DNA from: Stereum hirsutum FP-91666 SS1
Lineage: Eukaryota; Basidiomycota; Agaricomycetes; Russulales; Stereaceae
NCBI RefSeq assembly: GCF_000264905.1
Contig: NW_006763134.1
Location: forward strand, 1,368,422-1,399,451
Reading direction: 5' to 3'
DNA: 31,030 nt
Shown here: one piece after another, positions 20,482 to 31,030 of the stretch
How positions within the stretch are numbered: position 1 is the stretch's first letter
How the letters are laid out: each line of letters begins with the position of its first letter
The notes under the pieces: model-generated
Told to the model about the DNA's origin: nothing
Database searches by the model: none
What the model saw: only the letters and a program-made list of their open reading frames with translations
Translations under genes and position numbers: made by a program

Positions 20482-20515
20482 CCAATTTATACCCCGGAGG
20501 CTGGCTGACCAATCA
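20482..20515. promoter_or_regulatory. CCAAT boxes and TATA in the shared promoter of two mitochondrial genes
   Basis: Between the divergent starts at 20424 (-) and 20673 (+). CCAAT occurs at 20482-20486, and CCAATCA at 20509-20515 in a good HAP-complex context (gctgACCAATCAaa). Read on the minus strand, 20491-20484 is TATAAATT, about 60 nt before the MIX17 start. Known: CCAAT-binding Hap complexes activate respiratory genes in fungi. Control of both genes from these sites is inference. Confidence 0.45.
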
Positions 20516-20672
20516 AACGCGTCCGAACGCGCACGCTCGGCAGCGGTCCGGGTCTGCCCGAGTGAAGGAACTTTCGCGAGTTCCGTCAATTGCCAAGTCG
20601 CGCTCGAATCTTTTGCGGCGGACGCGTTGGCTCGACGGCACGCACGACGACCCCAGGCAGAGAAATAAAATA

Positions 20673-22187
20673 ATGGAGCAGACGTTGCAGACTCTCCTTC
20701 ATCGGGCGACTAGGCCTCCTCTTCCCCGACCACATCATCGCTCGCCTGCACTTTCATCTCTCATCTGGTCTCTCTCATCTTCCTCCACCCACCCACATTC
20801 TTTTGCACTCTCACAGCAATCCTCGTCTTCGTCTTCGTCATCAGCATCATCTTTACCTTCATCTCGCTCACGTCTTCATACCGCCCGTCCGGCATTGCCT
20901 ACACGAACACCTCATCATGCTACACTTGGCCAAACACGGTCAGCGTCGACGATGAGGCAGCCGAAGCAGACGTTCGCTAAGAGGGAAGCGAAGCTCGCAG
21001 CGGAAGAAATGGATGAGGAGGAGCAGCTTCGACAGATGCAGAGGGTCCTAGCTAACGAGGATAGAGTCCAAATTGACATGTGGGCCAGTAAGATGGACAC
21101 GTTAGGTTCGTCTCTCAAATTTCTCTTGAACTTGCTTCAGATAGATATTCACAATCATTCATATGTTACTTGTTTTTTGCAAAGAAAAGACGTCCAGCTT
21201 CCGGAACCAGTCCCTCGAAGCGTATCGCCCTTCGCATGGGCTTCGTTCTTCACCGAGCGAGTTCGGAACTACCTCAAAAATGCTGTGGCGTAAGTCTCTC
21301 TCCTCTTTACCGTACTACCTACGAGGTATAGCTGTGGTCTGACCGACTGTTTGTGAATGTACACAGACTAAGAACTCTGGCGGAAGAGCGTTGTGTTCCA
21401 AATCAATCCGGACTCTCAAAATGGTCTCCGCGGGTGTTCGGAACTCAGTCTACCAGTTCAAAATCATGGCTCGCCCCTCTCCGTACCGAGCTCCTCGACA
21501 CCTATGTCAAAGTTAACACCGCCATCGCAACGTGCGTATCTGATTTCCTTGTCATTATATTCACATCTCATGCGCGTTTCTCACAAACTCTGATCTCTGA
21601 ATATCATCTAGAGGCGACACCCTGACCCTCCGATCTCTCACTCGAGACGAATTCCTCGAATCCTCGCTCGCACGTCTCCGCGCCTATCACACCGTCCCCA
21701 AACCCCTCCGCCCCATACAATCCCGCACCCGAGCCCCCTCCGGATCCGCACGCTCACGTCCTCCCCCATCTGTGACTGAAGCAGACGATGGGAGGCCGTA
21801 CAGGTTCGAGTGGAAGCTGCATGAGATGAAGAAGCCGGTGAAAGTGCAGAGCATCAGGACCGTCACGGGACATCTTGGGGCTCGGGAGCCGGCGTTTGGC
21901 AATCGGTATTTGGTGAACGCGTTGGTCACTTTCAGGTCGATGCAGGTGCGTCGTGAGGTTTTCATTCTCATTCCCTGACTCTCGACTCTTTGTTGTGCGC
22001 GAATCTGTGTGTGTATTGATGGAGTGGTCGTGGTTGGTTATAGACGCTGCGCGTATACGACAGGAACAACAAAATAGTGGAGAGCATGTCTCAGACGGAG
22101 CCGAAGGAGGTGGTGGAACATCTCGTTTTTGAGAGGAGGTTCTGGTACAAGCTTCCTTGGGTGATCAAGGAGAGGATCACAGAGTGA
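20673..22187 (+). CDS. mL45: Mitochondrial large-subunit ribosomal protein mL45 (MRPL45/Mba1-related, Tim44-like)
   Basis: Five exons: 20673-21105, 21190-21289, 21367-21531, 21612-21945, 22044-22187; 391 aa. Seen: a long Ser/Arg/Pro-rich presequence-like N-terminus (1-95), an acidic helix EEMDEEEQLRQMQRVLANED, then the Tim44-like fold ending in NALVTFRSMQTLRVYDRN and PKEVVEHLVFERRFWYKLPW, which matches the end of MRPL45 proteins. Known role: mL45 sits near the mitoribosomal exit tunnel and helps dock it to the inner membrane for insertion of nascent chains; yeast Mba1 is the related receptor. The first intron (21106-21189) is 84 nt, has no in-frame stop and uses an AAAAG acceptor, so its retention would add 28 residues. 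Start chosen at 20673, the first ATG that begins the presequence. Confidence 0.87.
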
Positions 22188-22938
22188 TTGGCTGTCATGG
22201 CGGGCTACTATAGCGTCAGCTCTGTGGGGTAGTTATCAGACGCAGCCGTCGGTCGCGTGGATGGCTGGTACATACGGGCCGTCTACGTAGGGTGGGCGAT
22301 AGCAGAGAGCGTTTTAGTAGAGTCGTGGTGGAGGTGCTATTATACTTACATACTCCTAGTCACTGTTGCGCTCACGCGAGCTGAGCCTACCCCAACTCAG
22401 TGATCATGAACTCCCACTACCGTGTGGCGTGAACTGTGGCACCCGACAGGCACTATTTTTAAAACGCCCTGTCCTTCGAGGCCAACGCTTCCGATCCTGT
22501 CTGTTCACAGCTTGTCTCACGGACACACTCTTACTTCGCCGTTCTCATTAGCCCTCTCAGTCCGAGTCCAGGGCTCCGGTTGTCTGTGTGAGTTCCATGG
22601 GCGATCTACTGACATGCTTTGAGAACGAGCTGATGTGTAAACAATAAAGACACGTCACTGCGGCAAGACGATCTGGATTACTACTCCTTGTCATCCTCTC
22701 TGCGTTATACCTTCATCATCACGCTTTCCGTATCGTGCGACACAATCTAACTTCTACAGCAGTTGTGCTCAGATACGAAGTTCTTTGGGACGGTTTCGAC
22801 GCTGTTCGAGCTCTTGCCACCGAATTAGCCTCCAGAGCTCATTGCTAGACGAGTTCACATTATATTCCACCCCGACTCGTGTGGAAAGCCTATACCTGAG
22901 GACTCTCCGTTGAACGGGCAAACAGTCCAACGTTAACG
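22188..22938. other. Intergenic region between mL45 and the nitroreductase-like gene
   Basis: 751 bp between two plus-strand genes, holding the mL45 3' end and the downstream promoter. Frames up to about 66 codons only. No element or RNA gene recognised. Confidence 0.5.
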
Positions 22939-24033
22939 ATGCCTCGCTTATCCGCTCTTCTCCCAACACTTATGGCTCTCATCCTCGGCCTGATCCTACG
23001 ACCCCTCATCTCCTCGTCGCCCTCCACACTCACAGCCACATCCTCCTCCTCCGAATCCTCCTCTACGCCATTCTTGAATGCGGTCGCCCACCGTCGCTCC
23101 GTATACACCCTCTCCAACAGCAGCACCATCTCTGACACACATCTCGTCTCCATACTGGAACAGGCGCTGGAAAAGACGCCAGCGGCGTTTGGGAGTTTCA
23201 CAACTAGGCTCGTTCTGCTCCTGAGGGGTTCAGATGGGTCCTCGTCTAAAGTTGGAGAGAATGGGAAGGTGGGGACGGTGAGCACGAAGGCAGGAGGGGC
23301 ACAGGTGAGGATGTGGGATTTGGTGGAGCGGGTATTGAGGGCCAAGTTTGATGAAAAAGGAGGGGATGAGAAAGATTGGGAGGAGACGAGGAAGAAAATT
23401 GATGGGTTTAGAGGGGCTTATGGGACCGTGAGTGCTGCATCCTCTTTTATCCAGTATGAGACACTCCCAGTGTGTCGAGTAATTCGAGTTTGGGGAATCA
23501 CTCGTGCCCTTGTTTACATACATACGGGTTTTCCTTGACTCCCCTCTGCTATTGGATGCCCAAACATAGATATTATTTTACGAAGACCCAGAGAACACAC
23601 AGATCCTACAGGCCAAGTTCCCATCATACTACGATAAGTTCCCACAATGGTCTGAACATACGAACGCTATGCATCAGTTCGTTGTATGGACGGCTTTAGA
23701 GGCCGAAGGACTCGGTTAGTCCATCTCGTCATTCTCCTCGCCATCAACGTCTTCCCCCTCAACCAAACGTCTGACATGAGAGCTCGCTCATGCTGACTTG
23801 ACACTATGGGTATTGGGACATGCACAGGAGCCTCTTTGCAACATTATAATCCACTCGTCGACTCGCTTCTCACTTCGGAACCAGGGTGGAACATCCCATC
23901 GAGCTGGAAACTTATTGCGCAGATGCCGTTTGGGAAGCCGACGGCCTGGCCGGAGCCAAGGCCTGAAGGAAACTATAACGGGATGAAGAAGGAGTTGAAG
24001 GAGAGGCTGAGAGTTTTAAAGGGTAGTGATTAG
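22939..24033 (+). CDS. Nitroreductase-family oxidoreductase (Frm2/Hbn1-like) with N-terminal hydrophobic segment
   Basis: Three exons: 22939-23427, 23570-23714, 23828-24033 (introns 142 and 113 nt); 279 aa. Known of the family: FMN-dependent reduction of nitro or quinone substrates; fungal Frm2/Hbn1 members affect oxidative and lipid stress. Seen: FLNAVAHRRSVYTLS (RRS at 52-54, FMN phosphate contact), TPAAFGSFTTRLVLLL, FRGAYGTILFYEDPE, FPQWSEHTNAMHQFVVWTALEAEGLGASLQHYNP, and PSSWKLIAQMPFGKP near the end. The spliced joins read smoothly through YGT/ILFYED and GLG/ASLQHY. Odd: residues 8-22 (LPTLMALILGLILRP region) form a hydrophobic helix before a Ser-rich linker; most relatives are soluble. 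It may be a membrane anchor or a signal for import. Confidence 0.88.
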
Positions 24034-24762
24034 ATGAGAACAGGGCATTGAACAAGTTGTAGGTCGTAGATATATGATGGTAGAGGTGTCCCCACAAGAG
24101 GCGAGGCTGGTATTTGGCGTTACATAGCATGGTTAAGATTAAGTATTTCGTCGCTGGATATGGTGTGCGAGGTCGAAGCTAACGATGTCGAGCATAAGCA
24201 AGGGTAATGACTGCTCTATCAACGAATGGAGTGAGTCATCCACCCATGATGGACCGTGTAGCTAGCGATTTTTCTGCCTACAAGTGCATGGTTAAACGGT
24301 CAGATGCGCGTCGGATTTGAGTGTCTGTTTCCCCGAGCATTAATTGAACGTTGGTAGATGGCTTGATTGACTGGCAGCAGGCTAGTCACAGACTTGACCT
24401 TGCAGGAAAACCCTCACAACCGGCTATGACTCGCGGCAGGGCTGCCATTCGCGTTTGCTGCCCGGAGATGTTACACACACACAAAAAGGAAGATTTGGAA
24501 GGTGACTCTGAATCATGATAATTTGTACATTCATATGTCGATTATATGGCTCCATAGAGGTGTCGGTAATGTACAGAGCAAGGGAAAGCATAGGAATACG
24601 GCAATAACAACAGTGAGAGCGTCAAGAAGAGCGCGAGTAGAGCATGGTCGGACAGCATTGCAAGAGATAGTGGGATGACAACATCTAGCAAATGATTGCC
24701 TCGTCAATACCACAGCAATACAAATCAAAGTAGAGGGCTCACCTGGGCCATAACATCGTTAC
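24034..24762. other. Shared 3' region of convergent genes
   Basis: 729 bp between the nitroreductase-like stop (+) and the 240-aa gene stop (-). A short CA run followed by A5 lies near 24475. No gene, RNA or inverted-repeat element recognised. Confidence 0.5.
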
Positions 24763-25614
24763 TCAGTCGACCTCGGGCTGCTTCGGACGATGCACATAAT
24801 CCGTAGCCTCCCACCACCTCGGCGTATGCCCCAAAACCTCCGTCATAAAATCGAGCTGCTTCTGCGTCGGCCTCCTCATCATACTGAACTGTGTGTTCTC
24901 ACACAATGGAATAATCATGCACGTCTCTCCTACAGCCTCCATCACCGCACCACGAGTGAGAACCGGAACCTCCCGCTCCGCATCCATATCGACGACAACG
25001 ATCTCAGCTTGCATGTGGGTACTCACTCCAGCCTGTTCGGCAAGCATCTCGAGGGCCAGGAGCCAGAGGTCCGAGTCTTTCCACAAGTAGAGGAATTCGT
25101 CGTGGATGAATCGCATAGCGTAGGTCTCGAGTACGTAGGGGTCGAAATAGTAGCCATACCAGGCCTTCTTCTTAATCTTGAAGTCTCCCAGGTGGAATTC
25201 GTAACCCATGCGAGCCGGGAACTTAGCGAAGCAGCGTTGAGCGTAAGGAGTTACAGGGAGCTCTTCAGGTGAGCATAGCTTGTTCCGGGGACATATGGGA
25301 TACTTGGTCGAGATGCACGGTGCGGAGGGGTACATATAAGAAGGAAATGGGATGCGGTCCGAGTCGTCGTACTAGCGTAATGTCCATCAGCACATGAAGA
25401 GGATCTTACACTAGTCCAATACTTACAGCGGATGAAGATGTAGATGATCTGCGAGACTCTTTTTCATTGATAGAAGGGAACTGAATGGTCGACTCGTCCT
25501 GTTGTTTGGGAGGGCAGGTGAACAAACATCAGAATCAATGTAGGACGGAGACTTCGGAGTGTGAACACCTACAGAAGAACCAGAACGGGCCGATAGTGGC
25601 CGTGGCCGTGGCAT
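24763..25614 (-). CDS. Orphan 240-aa protein
   Basis: Three exons: 25614-25573 (14 codons), 25498-25427 (24 codons), 25371-24763 (203 codons); introns 74 and 55 nt, all phase 0. Not recognised. The N-terminal 40 residues are Ser/Arg/Pro-rich and probably disordered. The rest is a compact-looking domain of about 200 residues rich in aromatic residues: CISTKYPICPRNKLCSPEEL, AWYGYYFDPYVLETYAMRFIHDEFLYLW, AEIVVVDMDAEREVPVLTRG, CMIIPLCENTQFSMMRRPT, PRWWEATDYVH. Four cysteines fall in the first third of the domain. No signal peptide or membrane helix is seen. The first exon frame also stays open past the chosen donor (63 codons in all), but that reading cannot be joined in frame to the last exon; the adopted splice gives SSSAYDDSDRIPFP. 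It lies tail-to-tail with the nitroreductase-like gene. Confidence 0.65.
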
Positions 25615-26462
25615 ATTGATAGCAGGCGAGAGCAGAAACTATTGAACAAAAGAAAGCAAAGAGCTCAAGGGCGCCGAAGCCGAACCGACGTTGTCTGAGG
25701 ACGCGATACGGGACGAACGGGAACAGACGACGTCGAAGAAGACAACAAGACAGCTGCTGTTCTATATGCCCCGAGCACAGATTAGTCGAACAAAGGGTTG
25801 ATGGACGCTCGTAATACGCCAGATGTCAGTTAGCCTGTCGAGATGGAAACGACACGAAGCAAATTGCCGTCGGATGACGCGCGAGCAAATATGAGCCCAC
25901 AAGGCATCCGCCGAACTCGGAAACTCCGACACGGATATGTGGCGCAAATGTGGCGTGCCCACTTGCACTCTTCCTGCATCATGCGTCAATTCCTCACAAT
26001 ATTCTTGGTCGTGCTCTATTACTTACAGGTTACGGTTTCATAAGTCATCCATATAATAGCAGGTGCATGCCGCATATCCATGAACACTTGATACTTATAT
26101 TAGGACCATTTTAACACAGGGCGCCGCCGCAGGAAGTCCCTGTGGCCCAGAAAAAGCCAAGATTCCGCTTTTTTACCCTTGTTCCTAGGTACCTACCTGA
26201 AGGGATTGTTTGTGTCATAAACGAGCGGGATCGAAAACTAGAACAACATTTGCAAGACAAAGAGAAAATATAGAGAGACACATGTTGGCAACGTGTCCGT
26301 GAACTCAAGACTGTGTCCACTCACTATTCTCACGCCACATTTGTGCTCTTCTGTCACGGTGTCGTCCAGCGGGTATAACACCTGCCAACGACAACAATAA
26401 TTTACAATCTAAGTGAGACACGAATGTGACGCCAATACAAGGTTAGAATACATAGCAAAATT
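25615..26462. other. Intergenic region between two minus-strand genes
   Basis: 848 bp containing the promoter of the 240-aa gene and the 3' end of the MFS gene. Open frames up to 75 codons on both strands look random. No repeat or RNA gene recognised. Confidence 0.5.
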
Positions 26463-28722
26463 TCACTGGAGTGACGTCTTTTCCGCATCTGTCTCTTTAC
26501 CGGCAGCCCGCATTCCCCAATCCTCGTCCGTTTTCGTGTGAAGCGGATGATGCCGCATCGCCAAACTCGCCAGCAATCCTAGCCCCACTATCCCGATAAG
26601 CACCTCCCAAAACACGATTAACCCATCAGCGAATGCGACGCGCACTTGTGACCGTAGAGGTTCTGACAGATCTCCAATGACGGGTATAGCTGCATAAGCG
26701 ATGGCAGTTCCTTGAGGGAGCTGAGAGGTGAAGGCGGAGGGGAGGTTCTGTGTAAGCTGGTTCTGGAGGACTGTGCCGCCGATCGTGACACCCCAGACCT
26801 AGTGTCATTTTATATCTTCAACAAAGAATATTTATAGAGGAATGCAAGGATCAACGTACCTGAGCAAAATTGCGCAAGCAGACGAAGAAGGCCATCGCGC
26901 GAGCATTCTCCGAGACGGGTAACGGTGCGAGGACGGGGAAATATCCCACGGCGCTGACAGCTCCCACCGCTGAACCCATGATAATTGTGTATCCGATCGT
27001 ATGCGCGACGGAGACCCCAGCATTTACTGTACTCATGAGACCCAGTCCGGTGATCAAGAGACTCCAGCCCAACCACAGTTGAGGACGATATTTTTGTAGT
27101 CGCGTTACGCTGGCGCCGCCGAGGATTGCGGCAGGGGGTACGCTAAGTCCAAGACCGAAAGCCAGAACGCCGCTTCGGGTGGGAGATGCACCTTTGCATG
27201 CCTGGAAATACACGGGAAGATAATCTGCCACAAAAGTCATCAGGATTGTGATAATAAAACATTAGCTGCGAGAAGCACTCACAGATGAGACCGATCACAG
27301 CTATATAGAGAAAAAAGGTCTGAAGATACCCGCTAACAGCGGTGCGATTGTTCAGAATACCGAAGGGGACCTTTAAAGAGTGGCCACAAGATCAGTGTCA
27401 CGACCTTCACCTCTCAGATCTCTCAAACAAATGCACATACAATGGAGTGTTTCGCAACTACGGCTTCGTACAAGAGGAAGCCAGCCAGGCCAAGGAGGCC
27501 AAGGATTAGAGGCACAAGAACTTGAGTCGAGGACCAAGGATGTTGAATGCCGGCCCAGCTCAGTGAGACTACAATCGATGCCGTAGCAGCTATCACGAGG
27601 ATGTTGCCGCTGTTGTTTCTGTGAGACAGTTGCTCAGAAAAGCAGAAGAAGTAAAACACTTACATCCAGTCAAGACGGCTGATTTTCTCTTTGAAAGTAC
27701 CTTCAGGTGTCTTCAGCTTGAGGAACAAAACGACAAGGGTAGCTGCCAGCCCAGTTATTGGGATATTGAGGTCTAGAGTTTGCAATGAGCGGGCTGTACG
27801 GACATCGACATCGGGATATCATCTATCTTACAGAAGATCCACCGCCATTGGCCGTTGCTGGACAACGCACCGCCGGTAACAGGTCCAACAGTAGACGCTA
27901 CCGCCCAAGCCCTGTGTACGAGAGCATTGATGTCAGAAAAGGCCGACCGAGAGATCAGAAGCTAAATCCAAAACTCACATTCCGATCAGACCGTTGAACA
28001 TCCCTCGCTCATGAAGAGGAACAATGTCGGACACGATGATCTGAGTGAGCGCCAAAATGCCACCACCGCCTAGACCCTGAACAGCTAGACAGTTTAGAAT
28101 ACTCGTCAATAACCACGTACGACAACTGCAAAGCACAACCACAAACCTCTACCACCAATGAGTGCGTTCATCGTCTTGGCTGAACCACAGACGACGCTTC
28201 CCACAGCGAAGATTAGCAAACTGCCCAGCATAACCAGTTTCCGACCGAACACCTGCGAGTGCTCAGGTAAGGACACAATGTGACAGAGAAGTAAGAGAGA
28301 TACGGCATACCTGCGCAAGTCCACCGCTGAAGGGTACGAATGCCGTGGAACACAGCGTATAGGCGGATCCAATCCACACAAAATCCTCGCCATTCAAAGC
28401 TGCGGCGATGGTAGGAAGTGCCGTCGAGACAGCGGTCTAATGAGGTGGTCAATGGTTACTTCGACGAAGTCTTCGATGAATTTAGTGGGAAGATTTTACT
28501 AACCAGCTCGAGCGCAGCAAGAAACATCGATATCGTTATGGCAAGAAACAGGAGCCAAAATTTGTGATCTCGGTGCATGGCGGGGGGCGACGTCACAGCG
28601 GATTCTTTATAGAGCTCATCACCAGACGTAAGTATGCGTAGCACTGGGCCAGCTTGTATGGTTAACTGCGAGTCATTATCGTGAGATGAGCCGAATGGCG
28701 GCGTCCAGGGAGTGACCTCCAT
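26463..28722 (-). CDS. MFS multidrug/toxin transporter, DHA2 (14-helix) family
   Basis: Ten exons: 28722-28504, 28436-28311, 28252-28147, 28084-27979, 27911-27832, 27772-27664, 27618-27441, 27370-27283, 27224-26860, 26798-26463; 570 aa, normal for DHA2. Known of the family: proton-driven export of drugs, toxins or metabolites across the plasma membrane. Seen: cytosolic N-terminus (1-55), first helix FWLLFLAITISMFLAALEL, motif A GGLAQVFGRK (111-120), AVQGLGGGGILALTQIIVSD, motif C AVASTVGPVTGG (189-200) followed by NGQWRWIFYLNIP, hallmark of this group, then YLPVYFQACKG and a hydrophilic C-terminus. All junctions keep phase. An in-frame TAG directly precedes the ATG, fixing the start. There is no biosynthetic gene beside it, so the substrate cannot be guessed. 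Confidence 0.93.
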
Positions 28723-29935
28723 CTAAGTAATAGTCTAGCGAGAGGTGTCAAGGAAGGAGTGTTAGTAGAGCGGGAACTGTTCGTGAGATGGTGAAACGGG
28801 GCGAGCAAACCGAGTTATTATCCTCTTATACATATCGCACAGAGGGTCGCTCGACACGAGGCTATGCATTAGGTACATGGGCAAATTCAGCGCCCGTGGT
28901 AAGAACAACATCAAGAGGTTTGATAACCGCGGCGATCGACGAAGAGCTATAGGCACCACGCTGCCCCTGAGAGATTTGAGCGCAATGAGTCGGCGCTGTC
29001 AGATCTGCTCGCTATTGTGCTTGTTCCGATGCCCTATTGTGTGCATTAGAATGTTCAGAAGCGGCAATAACGCGGACACGCTGCCAAAGGTAGGCACTGC
29101 TGGAGCTCTCAGTTATCAAAAACGATTTCGAATACTGACAGTTCTGTAGACAGCATGATGTCCGCACTGATCCCCCATCACCGGGCGGCGTATGGGCATG
29201 GATCAATCCTCGAAGTAGATTGAACCACTGGCTAGGATACCGGACGTTAGTATGCAGAAGATAAACGGGATGGGCAGAACGGGGCAGAACCTGACATAAC
29301 CCCAACATTCTCCAATGCACCCACAGGTACAACGTATCCATGGGGCTCAGATTCCATGTTTCATTGATGAGTTAGAGTCCAATTGTACGCGCAAAGGCTT
29401 CCAGATAGCACCCTCAAAATCACGAAACACGTAAATCACCATTCCGATGCAGCGTTCTGTCTCGTTCGACAGTAGAAACAGAGTACACTCGGCTCTGACG
29501 GGCTGCTTCGCTCCACGCCCTTGCAGCAAGAGGTCAGCGCTCATCGGTTTCCGCCACATACAGCCTCTCGACAACTCTGAAACAAAACGTTTGGTTCTAG
29601 TGCTGGTTAAAGCCGGGGGATTTGATTCCTTCCCGTATATATCTCGCACAGAAAGCAAAGGCCACGGGACATCCTCCACAATACATCGATCCTACGCATT
29701 CTCTGGCAAGAACGGGCAGCACGCAGACAACCTTTTCGGAAACCCGCATCGTTGATACGCGATACTGAGGCTCCCCCAGACGGGTCCGAAACAGTCAACG
29801 GATATCAGCGATCATTGCAGGCTTTACATCACCGCCGTTAGAAGTAAGAAGGATGGAACAAGCATAGCCGGTAGGCAGAGGGATTGCATTGGTCGGTGTC
29901 CTGCCTGTTAACTGGACACAGTATACCGGAGTCCG
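28723..29935. other. Sparse region upstream of the MFS gene
   Basis: Contains the MFS promoter at its left end. Minus-strand frames of 109 and 110 codons (29341-29012 and 29679-29347) are open but overlap plus-strand frames of similar length, have no recognised motif and no supporting splice pattern, so they are not called. Confidence 0.4.
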
Positions 29936-30524
29936 ATGAACCCGAAAACAACGATGCCCACAACGGACAATATGCTAGTATTGCATATACAGGTGCCCTT
30001 ATCTGGACTCGACCGTACGCCACAGCAGTCCTCTCGGTGCCTTACGCCACCAGCTGTGGGTTTCGGGTTAAAAGGGCTCGACGTGGATGAGCAATCGGGA
30101 GGGAGTGAAAGGTTACAGGGTTTTGCATATGAAACCGGAATGTCGCGCGTAGAAAAATTCTGGGCGCCTGAGCCAAACAAAGCCGTAAATGGTAAGCACT
30201 CTCGGCGACGTTTCGGCAGTGGCGCACCTCAGAAACACCTCTCATCTCTCCGGCCCATATCGTTGTTCAGAGACCTCTCGATATGCTCTCCAGTGCTTGA
30301 ACTTAGATCTTACGGAACTCCGCCCTGTAAGAGTTCTCGCCTTCATCATGTATCCTCGTGACATTGTTTTCGCGATGATCAACACGTTCGGTGTTCCAGC
30401 GGTTCCCAACAACATTGCACCAACATCAACGTCGACTTTTCGCTCTAGTAGCCGCAAGGACAATCGGGTCTCAGCTCGTGCTCCCGGACACGCTATCTAT
30501 GCGACAAAGACAACGAGATTCTGA
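29936..30524 (+). CDS. Speculative two-exon gene, unrecognised product
   Basis: Exons 29936-30191 and 30271-30524 joined by a 79-nt intron (donor GTAAGC, acceptor GTTCAG) keep frame and give 169 aa. The join reads PEPNKAVNETSRYALQCLNL, followed by LTELRPVRVLAFIMYPRD and FAMINTFGVPAVPNN, which has ordinary protein-like composition. Both flanking frames are open without the splice too. Competing frames overlap it (29884-30090 plus; several minus), and no domain, signal peptide or promoter was recognised. It could be chance. Confidence 0.25.
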
Positions 30525-30897
30525 ACGCAAGTACCGGACTTTGGATTCTTGCTCTAGCACAGCATAAGTAGGTATGTGATGTTGAGAAGGAGACAGGAAG
30601 GTATCTGAGTAAGGTAAGAAGCATGTTGCGAAGATACGTCGAGTGGGGAGAAAGCGCGGAGCGCTTCCCGGCCCCGGCGTACGGACCCTGACCTATGGGA
30701 GGTATCCGAAGGGCGCTGCGATAGGGCGGGTGGGCAACTCAGCCGTATGCAGCGACCAATCGACAGTATGAGCTGGAGAAAGTGGAACACATAGGTCGCG
30801 AGCACCATGCGCCAAGGCTAGCTAATGGATTGGTGGATGGTGAGGATGAGAAGGGAGTGGCGGGCGGGGAAAAGAAAATGAGAGCACGGCGGCTCGT

Positions 30898-31030
30898 ATG
30901 TCGTCAGAAGGCGAAGGAGCAGGAGGACGACATGGAGGAGCAGAGAAAGACGCGCTCGATGCTGTGCCATACGCGCCGGTCCGAAGTCAACATTCTAACC
31001 CTAACCTCGTTCCTCGCTTGCGTCTTAGAA
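30898..31030 (+). CDS. Possible N-terminus of a gene cut by the window end
   Basis: From the ATG at 30898 the frame is open to the last base (44 codons): Gly/Glu-rich start (MSSEGEGAGGRHGG), then EKDALDAVPYAPVRSQHSN and PNLVPRLRLR. Composition and the basic end resemble a disordered fungal protein N-terminus. It is supported only by openness and composition, with no recognised domain, so it could be spurious. An in-frame extension upstream is not needed. Confidence 0.3.
   Translation, partial: MSSEGEGAGGRHGGAEKDALDAVPYAPVRSQHSNPNLVPRLRLR

Noticed and set aside
20433..20672. Upstream extension of the mL45 frame to an ATG at 20433
   Set aside because: It would run through the shared promoter, including the CCAAT boxes, and the extra 80 residues look like translated promoter; the ATG at 20673 begins a normal presequence.
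29347..29679. 110-codon minus-strand frame
   Set aside because: Opposed by plus-strand frames of similar length; composition unremarkable, no domain, no promoter or splicing evidence.
30994..31008. Telomere-like ctaaccctaacc run near the right end
   Set aside because: Only two repeat units, within a possible coding frame (SNPNL); far too short for a chromosome end.
1..31030. Secondary-metabolite cluster around the MFS transporter and nitroreductase-like gene
   Set aside because: No backbone synthase, P450 or cluster regulator is present; neighbours are housekeeping mitochondrial genes.
1..31030. tRNA, rRNA or CRISPR-like arrays
   Set aside because: Scanned by eye for T-loop (GGTTCGA) contexts and regular spaced repeats; none formed a plausible cloverleaf or array.

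Overview
The window looks like nuclear DNA of a filamentous basidiomycete, most likely an Agaricomycete. Coding regions are broken by many short introns (about 45-145 nt, mostly GT-AG), genes lie close together on both strands, and the set of families is fungal: Dhh1 helicase, fungal SDH assembly factor, DHA2-type MFS transporter, MYND-finger proteins and a GT32-type glycosyltransferase. No tRNA, rRNA, CRISPR array, bacterial operon or virus was recognised. All exon models were assembled by hand from reading frames and splice sites; every adopted junction keeps the frame.

Layout. 1-1801: gene-free, holding a ~970 bp element with 54-bp inverted repeats and 11-bp flanking direct repeats. 1802-2427 (-): SDHAF2/Sdh5. 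2428-4165: intergenic, with a coding-like relic near 3.5 kb. 4166-6285 (+): orphan six-helix membrane protein in seven exons. 6899-8543 (-): Golgi-type glycosyltransferase. 10230-12029 (-): DHH1/DDX6 helicase with a Q-rich tail. 12798-12992: 195-bp fold-back element whose arms carry CACGTG. 13144-15806 (+) and 16443-18184 (-): two convergent MYND-finger genes; the first has a 568-bp MITE-like element in the intron that splits its zinc finger. 18768-19619 (+): haloacid-dehalogenase-type hydrolase. 19818-20424 (-): Mix17/CHCHD2-type twin CX9C protein. 20673-22187 (+): mitoribosomal mL45. 22939-24033 (+): nitroreductase-family protein with a hydrophobic N-terminus. 24763-25614 (-): orphan 240-aa protein. 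26463-28722 (-): 14-helix-type MFS transporter in ten exons. 28723-31030: sparse, with one speculative two-exon gene and a possible gene start cut by the window edge.

Functional themes. Three confident genes serve mitochondria (SDHAF2, Mix17/CHCHD2, mL45). The last two are divergent and share a 248-bp promoter carrying CCAAT boxes. The other genes are unrelated housekeeping or accessory functions, so this is ordinary chromosomal synteny and not a biosynthetic cluster. The least-described content is the set of three structurally different inverted-repeat elements, plus the two orphan proteins (573 aa membrane, 240 aa soluble).
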